A DNA stretch of 64,000 nt. Origin: Serratia inhibens. GTDB taxonomy: Bacteria > Pseudomonadota > Gammaproteobacteria > Enterobacterales > Enterobacteriaceae. Under the pieces are notes generated by a model that did not search any database, was not told where the DNA came from, and saw nothing but the letters and a program-made list of their open reading frames with translations. Below, piece by piece: positions 23,097 to 31,889 of this stretch. The stretch lies in the NCBI RefSeq assembly GCF_003591175.1, contig NZ_QYYG01000010.1, positions 1 to 64,000 on the forward strand, read 5' to 3'. Position 1 is the first letter of the stretch. Every line of letters starts with the position of its first letter. A program made the translations under genes and the position numbers.

Positions 23097-25085
23097 TTAC
23101 GAGGTTTGTTTACGCAGCAGGTAAACGAAATACGGCGCGCCGATAAAGGTCGCCAGCAGCCCGGCGGGGATTTGATACGGGAACATCACCATCCGGCCGC
23201 ACCAGTCGGCAAACACCATCAGCAGGCCGCCCAACAGTGCGGCAATCACCATCTGCGGTAATGCGCGGCGGAAGCCCAGCATGCGCGCCATATGCGGCGC
23301 CATCAGGCCGATAAAGCTCAGCGGCCCCACCGTCAACGTCGCCATGGCGGTCAGCGTGGCGGCCAGCAGCAGAATCACCACCCGCACCGGCGTCAGCGCA
23401 ATGCCCACCGAGCGGGCGGTGGCGCTGCCCAACGGCAGAATGGTCAACCAACGGCGACACAACGGTGCCAGCATTATCAGCGTTGCCGCAATGACTGCGG
23501 TACGGATCGCCTGCTCCGAAGTCACCGAATAGGTCGAGCCGGAAATCCAGGTCAGCAGCCCGCCCATCCGCGGATCGCCGCTGGCCAGCAGCAGGAAAAT
23601 GGTGGTGGTAAACGCCGTGCTGAGCGCGATGCCGGCCAACAGCATGCGTTCGGTAGAAAAACCGCCGCGACCGGCGGCGACCATAATCACCAGCAACGTC
23701 GCCGCCGCCCCCAGGCTGCCGGCGGGCAGCAACCAGCCGAAGGCATCGCCCGGTACGATAAACAGCATCACCACCACACCAAAGGCCGCTCCGGAGCTGA
23801 TACCCAGCACTTCCGGGCTGGACATCGGGTTACCGGTCAACTTCTGGATTAGGGTGCCGGCCACTGCCAGCATCATGCCCGCCGCCAGCGCGGACAGTAC
23901 CCGTGGCCAACGCCACGGCATCAATGATTCCAGTTCTGAGCCGTAGCTCCAATGCCAGCCAGCGGCGTTTTGTCCGAACATCAGCGCCACGGCGATGCCA
24001 ACCAGCAACATAACCCCCGCCAGCGTCACCCACCCCAACAGGTGGCCGCGTTCGACCGGTACCTTGTCGCCCAGGTTCATCGGCGGCGGCGTGGCGGCGC
24101 TACGCAGGCGCGGCAACAGCCACAGCAACAGCGGAGCGCCAAACAGCGCGGTCGCCGCTCCGGTCGGGATCTCACGCCAGACCTGCGTCAGCCAAATCAT
24201 CACCTGGTCGGTCAGCCACAGCAGCAAAGCACCCAGCAACGGCGCCAGTATCATGCGATGCGCCAACCGACGCGCCCCCAGCATTTTGGCCATTAAGGGG
24301 GCAAACAGACCGATAAAACCGATCACGCCCACCGCATTCACCAACATCGCGCTGAAGATAATCGCCACCGCCAGCGCGCAAAAACGCGCCATCGACAACC
24401 CCAACCCCAAATTGCGCGCCACGCCGTCGTCCAACCCCAGCAACGTCAACGGGCGCAACAGCAGCAGCGCCAACAGCCCGGCCACCGCCAGGCGCGGCAG
24501 GATAAATTGCGCAGTGCTCCAGTCCTGCTGGTTCAGCGCGCCGGTGCTCCACAAGAACAATCCCTGCAGCTGATCGTAGTTAAACAGCGCCAACAGGCTG
24601 TTGACCGCACCGCAGTACAGCCCCAGCACCAGACCGGCCAGAATCAGCGTCACCGGCGACATGCGTTTGCCCCAGGCCACGCCGAACACCAGCCCGCCGA
24701 CCAGGATCGCCCCGGCCATTGCCGCCAGTTGGCGGGTCATCTCCCCCCCCGGCAGCATCCACAAGGTGGCGATGGTCAAGCCGAGCTGCGCACCGGCGGA
24801 TACGCCCAGCGTCGCCGGCTCCGCCAACGGATTGCGCAACACCTGCTGGAACAGCACGCCGACCAGCCCCAATCCGGCGCCGGCCAACAGGGAGACCGAC
24901 AGCCGTGGCAACAGGCTGTAATGGAACAGCATCTGACGTACATCGTCGTGATTCGGCGCGCTCAGCGCCTGTGCCCACAATGCCCAAGGCAACTGTTGCA
25001 ACAGGTTGTAGATCGTCAAACCGCCCGCCGTCGCCAGCAATAGCAGGATCAACGTCAGCGGTAATACCCGGATGCGCGCGCTCAT
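23097..25085 (-). CDS. fhuB: Ferric hydroxamate ABC transporter permease
   Basis: A 662-residue double-length permease (two fused FecCD-type halves), as in E. coli FhuB; most relatives have one half. There are about 20 hydrophobic segments. The first half has the GLVGVLFQQVLRNPLAEPATLGVSAGAQLG coupling region and the second half the matching GTLIQKLTGNPMSSPEVLGISSGAAFG. It carries iron-hydroxamate siderophores from FhuD across the inner membrane, powered by FhuC. ATG at 25085 overlaps the fhuD stop by four bases; the longer frame upstream is spurious. It is the last gene of fhuACDB. Confidence 0.95.
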   Translation of the reverse strand: MSARIRVLPLTLILLLLATAGGLTIYNLLQQLPWALWAQALSAPNHDDVRQMLFHYSLLPRLSVSLLAGAGLGLVGVLFQQVLRNPLAEPATLGVSAGAQLGLTIATLWMLPGGEMTRQLAAMAGAILVGGLVFGVAWGKRMSPVTLILAGLVLGLYCGAVNSLLALFNYDQLQGLFLWSTGALNQQDWSTAQFILPRLAVAGLLALLLLRPLTLLGLDDGVARNLGLGLSMARFCALAVAIIFSAMLVNAVGVIGFIGLFAPLMAKMLGARRLAHRMILAPLLGALLLWLTDQVMIWLTQVWREIPTGAATALFGAPLLLWLLPRLRSAATPPPMNLGDKVPVERGHLLGWVTLAGVMLLVGIAVALMFGQNAAGWHWSYGSELESLMPWRWPRVLSALAAGMMLAVAGTLIQKLTGNPMSSPEVLGISSGAAFGVVVMLFIVPGDAFGWLLPAGSLGAAATLLVIMVAAGRGGFSTERMLLAGIALSTAFTTTIFLLLASGDPRMGGLLTWISGSTYSVTSEQAIRTAVIAATLIMLAPLCRRWLTILPLGSATARSVGIALTPVRVVILLLAATLTAMATLTVGPLSFIGLMAPHMARMLGFRRALPQMVIAALLGGLLMVFADWCGRMVMFPYQIPAGLLATFIGAPYFVYLLRKQTS

Positions 25086-25990
25086 GAATAGCTCTCCTGC
25101 GTCTGCTCCAGCAGATGGCAAAAACGCATCGCCGACAGCGTCGCACCGTAGAACCAGACCGCCGGCACCTGCCGCAGTTGGTTCTGACGCACAAAGGGCA
25201 AAGCCTGCCACAACGGTGTCGAGCTGACTTTTTCCATCATCGCCTGATTACCGTGGTCGAGATAAATCGCTCGCGCATTTTTCACCGTAATCAGGCGTTC
25301 AATGCCCACGACCGCCGTGCCCCAGAAATTGGTTTCCCCTTCCCAGGCATTGTGGATGCCAAGCTGAGCCATCACCTCCTGGAACAGGCTTTTCTGGCCG
25401 ATAATCAGCACATGCCGCGTATCCAGCAAGGAGAACAACAACAGCGGCTGTCTGGTGTAAGAATGCAGGCGTTGGCGTGCATCCTGAATAAACCGGTCGA
25501 ACTGCATCAGATGCTGTTCAGCGCGCGCCTCAAGCCCCAGCCGCTGTGCCAGTTGCTGCAACGAATTCCGGCCCACCGTCAGGGGTTTTCCGCTGCCGTC
25601 GTTGAAGCCAAAACTCATCGTCGGGGCTATTGGAGCCAGTTTTTGCGGCGTTGGCCCGTAGCCCTTTGACAGCAGCATCAGCGAAGGCTGCAATTGCTGC
25701 AGCAACTCCAGGTTCGGTTCGGTGCGTTGGCCCACGTCGACCACCGACGCCGGCATTTTCGGCTCTTCCACCCACAGGTTGTAGTTATGGATATCCGCCA
25801 CCGCCAGCGGCGTGACCCCCAGCGCCAGCAGCAGCTCAATCGGCAGCCATTCCAGCGCCACGATGCGCGTGAGATCGGGCGGGGTCACCGCCCCGCGCCC
25901 CGGTAAAGAGAACAACAGCGGCGACAGCGCCATGGCGGTCAGCAGGCGGCGGCGTACGGGATCGGGTTGAAAATCGGAGGAAACGGACAT
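25082..25990 (-). CDS. fhuD: Periplasmic ferric hydroxamate-binding protein
   Basis: A 302-residue class III periplasmic binding protein. The N-terminus has an Arg-rich signal (PVRRRLLTAMALSPLLFSLP) that resembles a Tat signal and matches E. coli FhuD. Conserved family segments include RIVALEWLPIELLLALG, RTEPNLELL, NAWEGETNFWG and VPAVWFYGATLSAM. It binds ferrichrome-type and other hydroxamate siderophores after outer-membrane import by FhuA and delivers them to FhuB. Genes fhuC-fhuD-fhuB overlap by one and four bases, indicating coupled translation. Confidence 0.95.
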   Translation of the reverse strand: MSVSSDFQPDPVRRRLLTAMALSPLLFSLPGRGAVTPPDLTRIVALEWLPIELLLALGVTPLAVADIHNYNLWVEEPKMPASVVDVGQRTEPNLELLQQLQPSLMLLSKGYGPTPQKLAPIAPTMSFGFNDGSGKPLTVGRNSLQQLAQRLGLEARAEQHLMQFDRFIQDARQRLHSYTRQPLLLFSLLDTRHVLIIGQKSLFQEVMAQLGIHNAWEGETNFWGTAVVGIERLITVKNARAIYLDHGNQAMMEKVSSTPLWQALPFVRQNQLRQVPAVWFYGATLSAMRFCHLLEQTQESYS

Positions 25991-26787
25991 CAGTAGACAA
26001 AACTCACCGGCGCACCGCCGCTCGGATGCGCCAGCGTGCCCATTGGAATACCATAAATTTGCTCCAGCACCGGGCCTTGCATCAGCTCCAGCGGGGCGCC
26101 CTGCGCAATCATCTCGCCGCCGCGCAACGCCACCAAATGGTCGCAGTAGCGCGCCGCCATGTTGATGTCGTGCAGCACCGCAATCACCGTCAGGCCACGT
26201 TCATGGCTCAGCCGTTGAATCAGCGCCAACACCTCAACCTGGTGCGCAATGTCCAGCGCGGAGGTCGGCTCGTCCAACAGCAGGCAGCGGCTGTCCTGCG
26301 CCACCATCATCGCCAGCCAGGCGCGTTGGCGCTCACCGCCGGACAGGCTGTCCACCAGGCGGTTGGCGAAGGGCTTCAGGCCAACCAGCGCTATCGCTTC
26401 TTCCACCTGTTCGCGGTCGTTCACGCCAAAGCGGCCCAGCGCGCCGTGCCACGGATAGCGGCCGATCGCCACCAGCTCGCGTACCGTCATACCTTCTGCG
26501 GCAGGCAGTTGCTGGGGCAGATAGGCGACCTGACGCGCGAAGGCTTTGCTGTCCCATTGCGCCAACGGGCGTCGGTTAAGCTGCGCGCTGCCGGCGGTCG
26601 GGTTCTGGTGGCGGCCAAGGATTTTCAGCAAGGTGGATTTGCCGGAACCATTGTGGCCGATCAACCCGCAGACTTTACCCTGGGGAAAGGTCAGCGACAG
26701 CGGTTGCAACAGTACACGGCCGGGAACGGCAAAACTGACGTTGTCTAACGCGAAAGTGGCGTCGTGATCGAGGTGTTTATCCTGCAT
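25990..26787 (-). CDS. fhuC: Ferric hydroxamate ABC transporter ATP-binding subunit
   Basis: A 265-residue ABC ATPase. Walker A is GHNGSGKST (about 38-46), the Q-loop is YLPQQL, the signature is LSGGERQR, and Walker B is CLLLDEPTSALD. The H-loop His lies in VLHDINMA. It energises siderophore transport through FhuB. It is second in the operon, 47 bases after fhuA. The sequence closely follows E. coli FhuC. Confidence 0.95.
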   Translation of the reverse strand: MQDKHLDHDATFALDNVSFAVPGRVLLQPLSLTFPQGKVCGLIGHNGSGKSTLLKILGRHQNPTAGSAQLNRRPLAQWDSKAFARQVAYLPQQLPAAEGMTVRELVAIGRYPWHGALGRFGVNDREQVEEAIALVGLKPFANRLVDSLSGGERQRAWLAMMVAQDSRCLLLDEPTSALDIAHQVEVLALIQRLSHERGLTVIAVLHDINMAARYCDHLVALRGGEMIAQGAPLELMQGPVLEQIYGIPMGTLAHPSGGAPVSFVY

Positions 26788-26834
26788 AGGCCCTATTCTG
26801 TTCGGAGCGGCGATCCGCCGCCCCGATTATCCGG

Positions 26835-29030
26835 TTAGAAGCGGAAGGTTGCGGTGGCGACCACCTGACGTTCTGCGCCCCAATAGCAGGCGTAGTCGCG
26901 ATAGCAGCTTGAAACGTAAGTCTTGTCAAACAGGTTGTTGATATTGACGCCAACTGACGAGCCCGGCAGACCAAAACGCGCCAGATCGTATTTGATGGTC
27001 GCATCCACCAACGTGTAATCCGGTACTTTAAAGGTGCTGTTGTCACTGTTAAAGGATGAGCTGGAACCCACATAGCGCACGCCGGAACCCAGAGTCAGAC
27101 CGCTGACTAGCGTTTCGTGGAAGCTGTAGTCCGCCCACAGCGAGGCCATATGTTTAGGGATCTCGGTGGTTGGCTTGCCCTGATAAGTGTTGTCCCTGGT
27201 GTATTTCGCGTCGGTGTAGGTGTAGGAAGCGATCAGGTTGACGTTGGCATTCAACGCCGCCTTGGCCTCCAGCTCTACGCCGCGCGAACGGATCTCGCCG
27301 CTCTGAACGCTGAACTGTGCGTTATCCGGGTCCGGCGTCAGGTTGTTGTTTTTGGTCAGCTGGTACAGTGCCCCGGTCAGAACAACAGGACGATCCTTCG
27401 GCACGTATTTCACGCCGGCTTCATACTGTTTGCCAATCGACGGGATAAACGTCTGCCCGTTCGCGGAGGTGTCCAGCGTCGGTTCAAATGACTCGCTGTA
27501 GCTGAAATACGGCGTGATACCGTTATCGAACAGATAGTTCAGACCGCCGCGCCAGGTGAACTGGCCGTCCGAGCGTTCGTTGGTGTAATTATCGATGCGG
27601 TTATTGGCCGAGGTTTTGGCCCAGTCATAACGGCCGCCCAGCGTCAGCAACCATTGGTTCCACTCGCCCTGCTCCTGCACGTACAAGCCAGTCTGTTCCT
27701 GACGGTTCAGATAGTTATACGGGAAGGTGACGGTGGTGTCGTCGTTGCCGTATTGCGGATCGGTCATGCTCAGGCTGCTTGCAGAACCGAAGCCGGAGTT
27801 GATGTCATTGCGCATGCGCGAATAGTCGACGCCAAACAGCAGGGTATGGTCGACATCGCCGGTTTTCAGCCTTGCCTGCGCCTGCGTATCCACCGAGAAA
27901 CTGTTCAGATGCTCCTTCGACTGCACATAGGCGCGGTTCAGCGAGGTCGGAGCCGTCGCGCTAACGCCGCTGCCATAGATGCTCTTCATGTCGCTTTCCA
28001 GCTGCATGTAACGCAGGTTCTGGCGCACCGCCCAGGTATCGTTGAACGCATGTTCGAAGCTATAGCCGATCATACGCTGCTTGCGCGCAAAGTAATTGCT
28101 TGCTTCACCATCGTTGAAACTGGTTGGCAGCTTGCTGCCATCCGGCAGCGGGATCAGCGTGCCCTGCTTCGGCAACCAGCCGTAGAAGCCGGTATAGGGA
28201 TCGTTTTGGATATTGGCCAACAGCGTAAAGTTGGTCCTGTCATCCGGCCGCCAACTGAATGACGGCGCAATCGCATAGCGCTTCTCTTTCGCCATGTTCT
28301 GCTGCGCATCGCTGTCTTTCGCCAGGCCGGTCAAACGGTAGGAATAGACGCCGTTATCATCCAGCACATCGCTGAAGTCAAAGCCGGTCTGGAACAGATT
28401 GTCGGTGCCCATTTTGAACTGGATTTCATGCAGCGGTTCGGTGGTTGGCCGCTTGCTGACCAGCGCCACCAGCCCACCCGGACTGCTCTTGCCGTACAGC
28501 ACCGATACCGGGCCGCGCAGCAGTTCCGCTCGCTCGAGGAAATAAGGATCGACCGAAGCTTCGGTATAGTTGTCGCCCTGCAGGCGCAGGCCGTCCAGAT
28601 ACTGGTTGGTATTCACCGCCGGGAAACCGCGAATGGCCACCGAATCATAGGTGGTGGAGCTGCCACGGCTGGCATAAACCCCTGGCGCATAAGCCAACGC
28701 GCCTTTCACCGTATCCGGCTGGCGCATGTCCATCTCTTCACGCGTGACCACGGAAACCGACTGCGGATTCTTTTCAATCGGCGTATCGGTTTTGGTACCG
28801 GTGGCGCTGTGCTTGGCCACGTAGGTGCCGACCGGCCCCCAGGCGCTTTCCTGTTGCGGCTGGCTGCTGCCCACCACGGTAAGGGTGTCTTCCCTGTCTG
28901 GCGGATTGGCTTCGGCAGAAAATGCCGGCATCGCCAGCGTACCCAACGCGGCAGCGATAGTGATCGCTAACCCACTAACGGGAGAACGGCCCTTCATGGC
29001 TCGTGATGAAGTTGGACGCTTGGTCGGCAT
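26835..29030 (-). CDS. fhuA: TonB-dependent ferric hydroxamate (ferrichrome) outer-membrane receptor
   Basis: A 731-residue receptor. A signal peptide ends near AMPAFSA (about residue 39) and a TonB box DTLTVVG follows. The plug domain contains DTPIEKNPQSVSVVT and RGPVSVLYGKSSPGGL. The 22-strand barrel ends with the strand AERQVVATATFRF and terminal Phe. The pattern ESAWGPVGT...SATGTKTDTPI and the C-terminus are FhuA-specific. It imports hydroxamate siderophores using TonB energy and is a frequent phage/colicin receptor. It is the first gene of fhuACDB, behind a Fur box. Extracellular loops are shorter than E. coli FhuA in places (for example around 350-370), so phage sensitivity may differ. 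Confidence 0.95.
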   Translation of the reverse strand: MPTKRPTSSRAMKGRSPVSGLAITIAAALGTLAMPAFSAEANPPDREDTLTVVGSSQPQQESAWGPVGTYVAKHSATGTKTDTPIEKNPQSVSVVTREEMDMRQPDTVKGALAYAPGVYASRGSSTTYDSVAIRGFPAVNTNQYLDGLRLQGDNYTEASVDPYFLERAELLRGPVSVLYGKSSPGGLVALVSKRPTTEPLHEIQFKMGTDNLFQTGFDFSDVLDDNGVYSYRLTGLAKDSDAQQNMAKEKRYAIAPSFSWRPDDRTNFTLLANIQNDPYTGFYGWLPKQGTLIPLPDGSKLPTSFNDGEASNYFARKQRMIGYSFEHAFNDTWAVRQNLRYMQLESDMKSIYGSGVSATAPTSLNRAYVQSKEHLNSFSVDTQAQARLKTGDVDHTLLFGVDYSRMRNDINSGFGSASSLSMTDPQYGNDDTTVTFPYNYLNRQEQTGLYVQEQGEWNQWLLTLGGRYDWAKTSANNRIDNYTNERSDGQFTWRGGLNYLFDNGITPYFSYSESFEPTLDTSANGQTFIPSIGKQYEAGVKYVPKDRPVVLTGALYQLTKNNNLTPDPDNAQFSVQSGEIRSRGVELEAKAALNANVNLIASYTYTDAKYTRDNTYQGKPTTEIPKHMASLWADYSFHETLVSGLTLGSGVRYVGSSSSFNSDNSTFKVPDYTLVDATIKYDLARFGLPGSSVGVNINNLFDKTYVSSCYRDYACYWGAERQVVATATFRF

Positions 29031-29070
29031 AGGTGGTTTCTCTGATGAATTATTTGATAACGAATGTAAA

Positions 29071-29090
29071 CGATAATAATTATTATAAGC
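29071..29090 (-). promoter_or_regulatory. Fur box upstream of fhuA
   Basis: A 14-bp perfect AT palindrome (29073-29086) lies within CGATAATAATTATTATAAGC, close to the Fur consensus GATAATGATAATCATTATC, 41-60 bases before the fhuA start. It is the expected iron control site. Confidence 0.75.
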
Positions 29091-29202
29091 GACGCATTTT
29101 ATGCAGAAGCCAAATTAAACTGCAAGTCGAATTCAGCCAGTAAATAGGTGGGGATTCACCGTTTAGTCGCATTAACTGAATGGAAATAAAGCGAGCAAAA
29201 AT

Positions 29203-29230
29203 AAAAAAGCCCGCAACTGACGTTACGGGC
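29203..29230 (-). terminator. mrcB terminator
   Basis: A 9-bp near-perfect stem (GCCCGTAAC/GTTGCGGGC read on the minus strand) is followed by TTTTTTATTTTTG. It lies about 45 bases after the mrcB stop. Confidence 0.9.
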
Positions 29231-29276
29231 CTGCAACAAAAAACTTTTCTACCACGGGGATTAGTCGGTCGCCAAC

Positions 29277-31790
29277 TTACTGCCCTTGACCGAACATGTC
29301 CTTGATCCAGCCGGCGACGCCGTCGCCGTCTTTTTGCTCACCCGCCTGTTGCTGCTGTTGCTGTTGTTGCTGTTGTTGCTGCTGCTGAGCAGCCTGGCTT
29401 GCCTGGCACAACCCTTGCGGATTATCAGTCCACACCGGGATGCTACGCCCACCGCCGCCACAGACAAAGTTACCGCCGGAGTCGATGCCAATCTGGTTGA
29501 TACCTTCCGGCGGCTGCAGCATCAGCGGCAGCGGCGTCTGGTTTTCCAGGTAACGGCGATAGAGAGTCAGCGCACCGTTGGCACCGGTCAGCTTGGCCGG
29601 GCCGTTGTTATCACGGCCAACCCAGGCGATAGCCACTTCTTTACCGTCGATACCGGCAAACCAGCTGTCGCGCAGATCGTTGGTGGTACCGGTTTTCGCC
29701 GCCAGATTGTAGTTGGGGAACTTCACCGACAGAGAACGTGAGGTCCCGCGCGCTACGCCCTGTTGCATGGCGTACAACGTCAGGTAAGCAGCCTGAGCCG
29801 GTACCATGCGTTCCGCCTGCGGGAAGCTCTGGTACAGCACCGCACCGTCTTCCGCGATCACCGAACGCACCGCAGACAGCGGCGCACGGTTGCCGCCGCT
29901 GGCGATGGTTTGGTATTCCTGCGCCACTTCCATCGGCGTCAGGCCAATCGCCCCCAGCAGCATCGAAGGCACCGGATTGATTTCCGCTTTCGGAATACCC
30001 AGGCGCTGCAGAGTGGCACTGATTTGATCCAGTCCGACCGCCATACCCAGATTCACCGTCGGCACGTTGAGCGAGAAGGCCAGGCCATCCACCAGCATCA
30101 CCTGCCCGCGGAATTTGCGGTCGTAGTTGTTCGGCTGCCACAGGCTGCCATTCGGTTGTTTCAGCGACAGCGGCTGGTCCGCCAGCCAGGTATTCAGGCG
30201 GTATTTGTCCGGCTCGGAAAGCGCGGTCAGGTAGGTTGGCGGCTTGGCCAGCGACCCGACCAAGCGACGCGCCTGCATCGCACGGTTAAAACCGGCGAAC
30301 TGCGGATTGGCACCGCCGACCATGGCGCGCACCTCACCGCTGAAGCGATCGACAATCACCATCGCCGCTTCCAGATCTTTTACGTGGCGGGCGGCACGCA
30401 GCGCCGGAATGCCGTCTTCGACCGCTTTTTCCGCCGCATCCTGAGAAACCGGATCCAGCGTAGTGAAGATTTTCACTCCGGACAGGTCGTTCACCTTGTC
30501 GCCCAGCTTGGCCTGCAGTTCCTGACGCACCATCTGCATAAACGCCGGCTGCGGCGTGATCACCCCACCTTTCGGCTGCACGCCCAGTGGCCTTGCGCTG
30601 AGCATGTTGTACAGCTCGGCGTCGATCACCCCCTGGTTTTGCAACAGCTTGAGCACCAGGTTACGGCGCTCCAGCGCCAGCGTCGGGTTGCGCCAAGGGT
30701 TATACAGCGACGCACCTTTCACCATCCCCACCAGCAACGCTTGCTGATCCAGGCTCAGTTCATCCACCGGACGGCCGAAGTAATACAGGCTGGCCAACGG
30801 GAAACCGCGGATCTGGTCGCTGCCGCTCTGACCGAGGTACACCTCGTTCAGATACAGCTCAAGAATACGGTCCTTGCTGTAACGGTAATCTACCAGCAGC
30901 GCCATATAGGCTTCGTTGGCCTTACGCCATAGCGAGCGTTCGTTGGTCAGGAACAGGTTCTTCACCAACTGCTGCGTCAGAGTACTGCCGCCCTGCACCG
31001 CGCGCCCGGCGGTCAGGTTCGCCAGCACCGCTCGGCCGATGGAGTACGGGCTGATGCCGTCATGCTCGTAGAAATGACGGTCTTCGGTGGCAATCAGCGT
31101 ATCCACCAGCAGGTCCGGGAAACCGGCGCGCGGCACGAACAGACGCTGTTCGCCGTTCGGTGACTGCAGCATGGTGATCAGGCGCGGATCGAGACGGAAG
31201 AACCCGAAGTTACGTTGGTTCTCCATGTTCTCGATTTTCGCCAAACGGTTGTTCTGGAAATCCAGGCGGGCGTGGATCTGCCCCTCTTTACCATCCGGGA
31301 AGTCAAACGGGCGGCGCAGCATCTCGATGCTGTTGGCCTGCACGGTAAATTCGCCCGGACGGGTCATGCGGCTAACCTGACGGTATTGCATGCCCTCCAG
31401 CAGATCGACCATTTCCTTCTTGCTGTACGGCATGCCCGGTTCCAGGTTGACCATGCGGCCATAGACCGCCGCCGGCAACTGCCAGACCTTGCCGTCAATG
31501 CGGCTGCGGATCTGCGAATCCAGGTACACGCCGTAGATCGCCAACAGAACCGCGACCACCAGAATCAGTTTGATAAGCAGGCCAAGCCAACGGCGTTTTT
31601 TACGCGGCGGAGTCGCTTTTACCTTACGCGGCACGCTTTCCTCCTCGTCTTCATATTCATCATCTTGCTGATCGTCTTCCTCGTAATCATCATAATCGTC
31701 GTCTCGGCGACGGCGCGGCGGCTTGCCCGACGCGGTGCGTTTCGGTTGTTTCCCTTTGCGCCCGATGGGCTCGCGGTCATCCCCAGCCAT
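29277..31790 (-). CDS. mrcB: Penicillin-binding protein 1b, bifunctional peptidoglycan synthase
   Basis: An 837-residue inner-membrane protein. It has a highly charged cytosolic N-terminus (Arg/Asp/Glu-rich, about 1-60), one TM helix (about 68-90), a UB2H domain, a GT51 transglycosylase domain with catalytic Glu in [12 protein letters not shown], and a transpeptidase domain with SLAK, later SxN and KTGT motifs. It polymerises and cross-links peptidoglycan with the LpoB activator. ATG at 31790 gives the E. coli-like start [14 protein letters not shown]; an ATG nine bases upstream is too close to the RBS. The C-terminus has a run of 14 Gln before the conserved tail [14 protein letters not shown], an unusual expansion. 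Confidence 0.95.
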   Translation of the reverse strand: MAGDDREPIGRKGKQPKRTASGKPPRRRRDDDYDDYEEDDQQDDEYEDEEESVPRKVKATPPRKKRRWLGLLIKLILVVAVLLAIYGVYLDSQIRSRIDGKVWQLPAAVYGRMVNLEPGMPYSKKEMVDLLEGMQYRQVSRMTRPGEFTVQANSIEMLRRPFDFPDGKEGQIHARLDFQNNRLAKIENMENQRNFGFFRLDPRLITMLQSPNGEQRLFVPRAGFPDLLVDTLIATEDRHFYEHDGISPYSIGRAVLANLTAGRAVQGGSTLTQQLVKNLFLTNERSLWRKANEAYMALLVDYRYSKDRILELYLNEVYLGQSGSDQIRGFPLASLYYFGRPVDELSLDQQALLVGMVKGASLYNPWRNPTLALERRNLVLKLLQNQGVIDAELYNMLSARPLGVQPKGGVITPQPAFMQMVRQELQAKLGDKVNDLSGVKIFTTLDPVSQDAAEKAVEDGIPALRAARHVKDLEAAMVIVDRFSGEVRAMVGGANPQFAGFNRAMQARRLVGSLAKPPTYLTALSEPDKYRLNTWLADQPLSLKQPNGSLWQPNNYDRKFRGQVMLVDGLAFSLNVPTVNLGMAVGLDQISATLQRLGIPKAEINPVPSMLLGAIGLTPMEVAQEYQTIASGGNRAPLSAVRSVIAEDGAVLYQSFPQAERMVPAQAAYLTLYAMQQGVARGTSRSLSVKFPNYNLAAKTGTTNDLRDSWFAGIDGKEVAIAWVGRDNNGPAKLTGANGALTLYRRYLENQTPLPLMLQPPEGINQIGIDSGGNFVCGGGGRSIPVWTDNPQGLCQASQAAQQQQQQQQQQQQQQAGEQKDGDGVAGWIKDMFGQGQ
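29346..29387 (-). repeat. CAG/CAA trinucleotide tract (14 Gln) in mrcB
   Basis: Fourteen consecutive Gln codons, a mixture of CAG and CAA, near the 3' end of mrcB. The tract keeps the frame, so length changes by whole codons would be tolerated. E. coli PBP1b has a Gln-rich but interrupted segment here. Confidence 0.9.
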
Positions 31791-31889
31791 TGCTGTCATT
31801 CTCCAGACTTGGCGGCACTGCCGGCCATTATTAGTCGCTTAATCTGTCCCGACGCCAGGCCGCTGAACAGAAGAAACATCTGAATTCAT

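Noticed and set aside
29286-29741. Plus-strand frame opposite mrcB with a poly-Leu run
   Set aside because: The Leu run is only the complement of the Gln codon tract in mrcB; it is a shadow frame.
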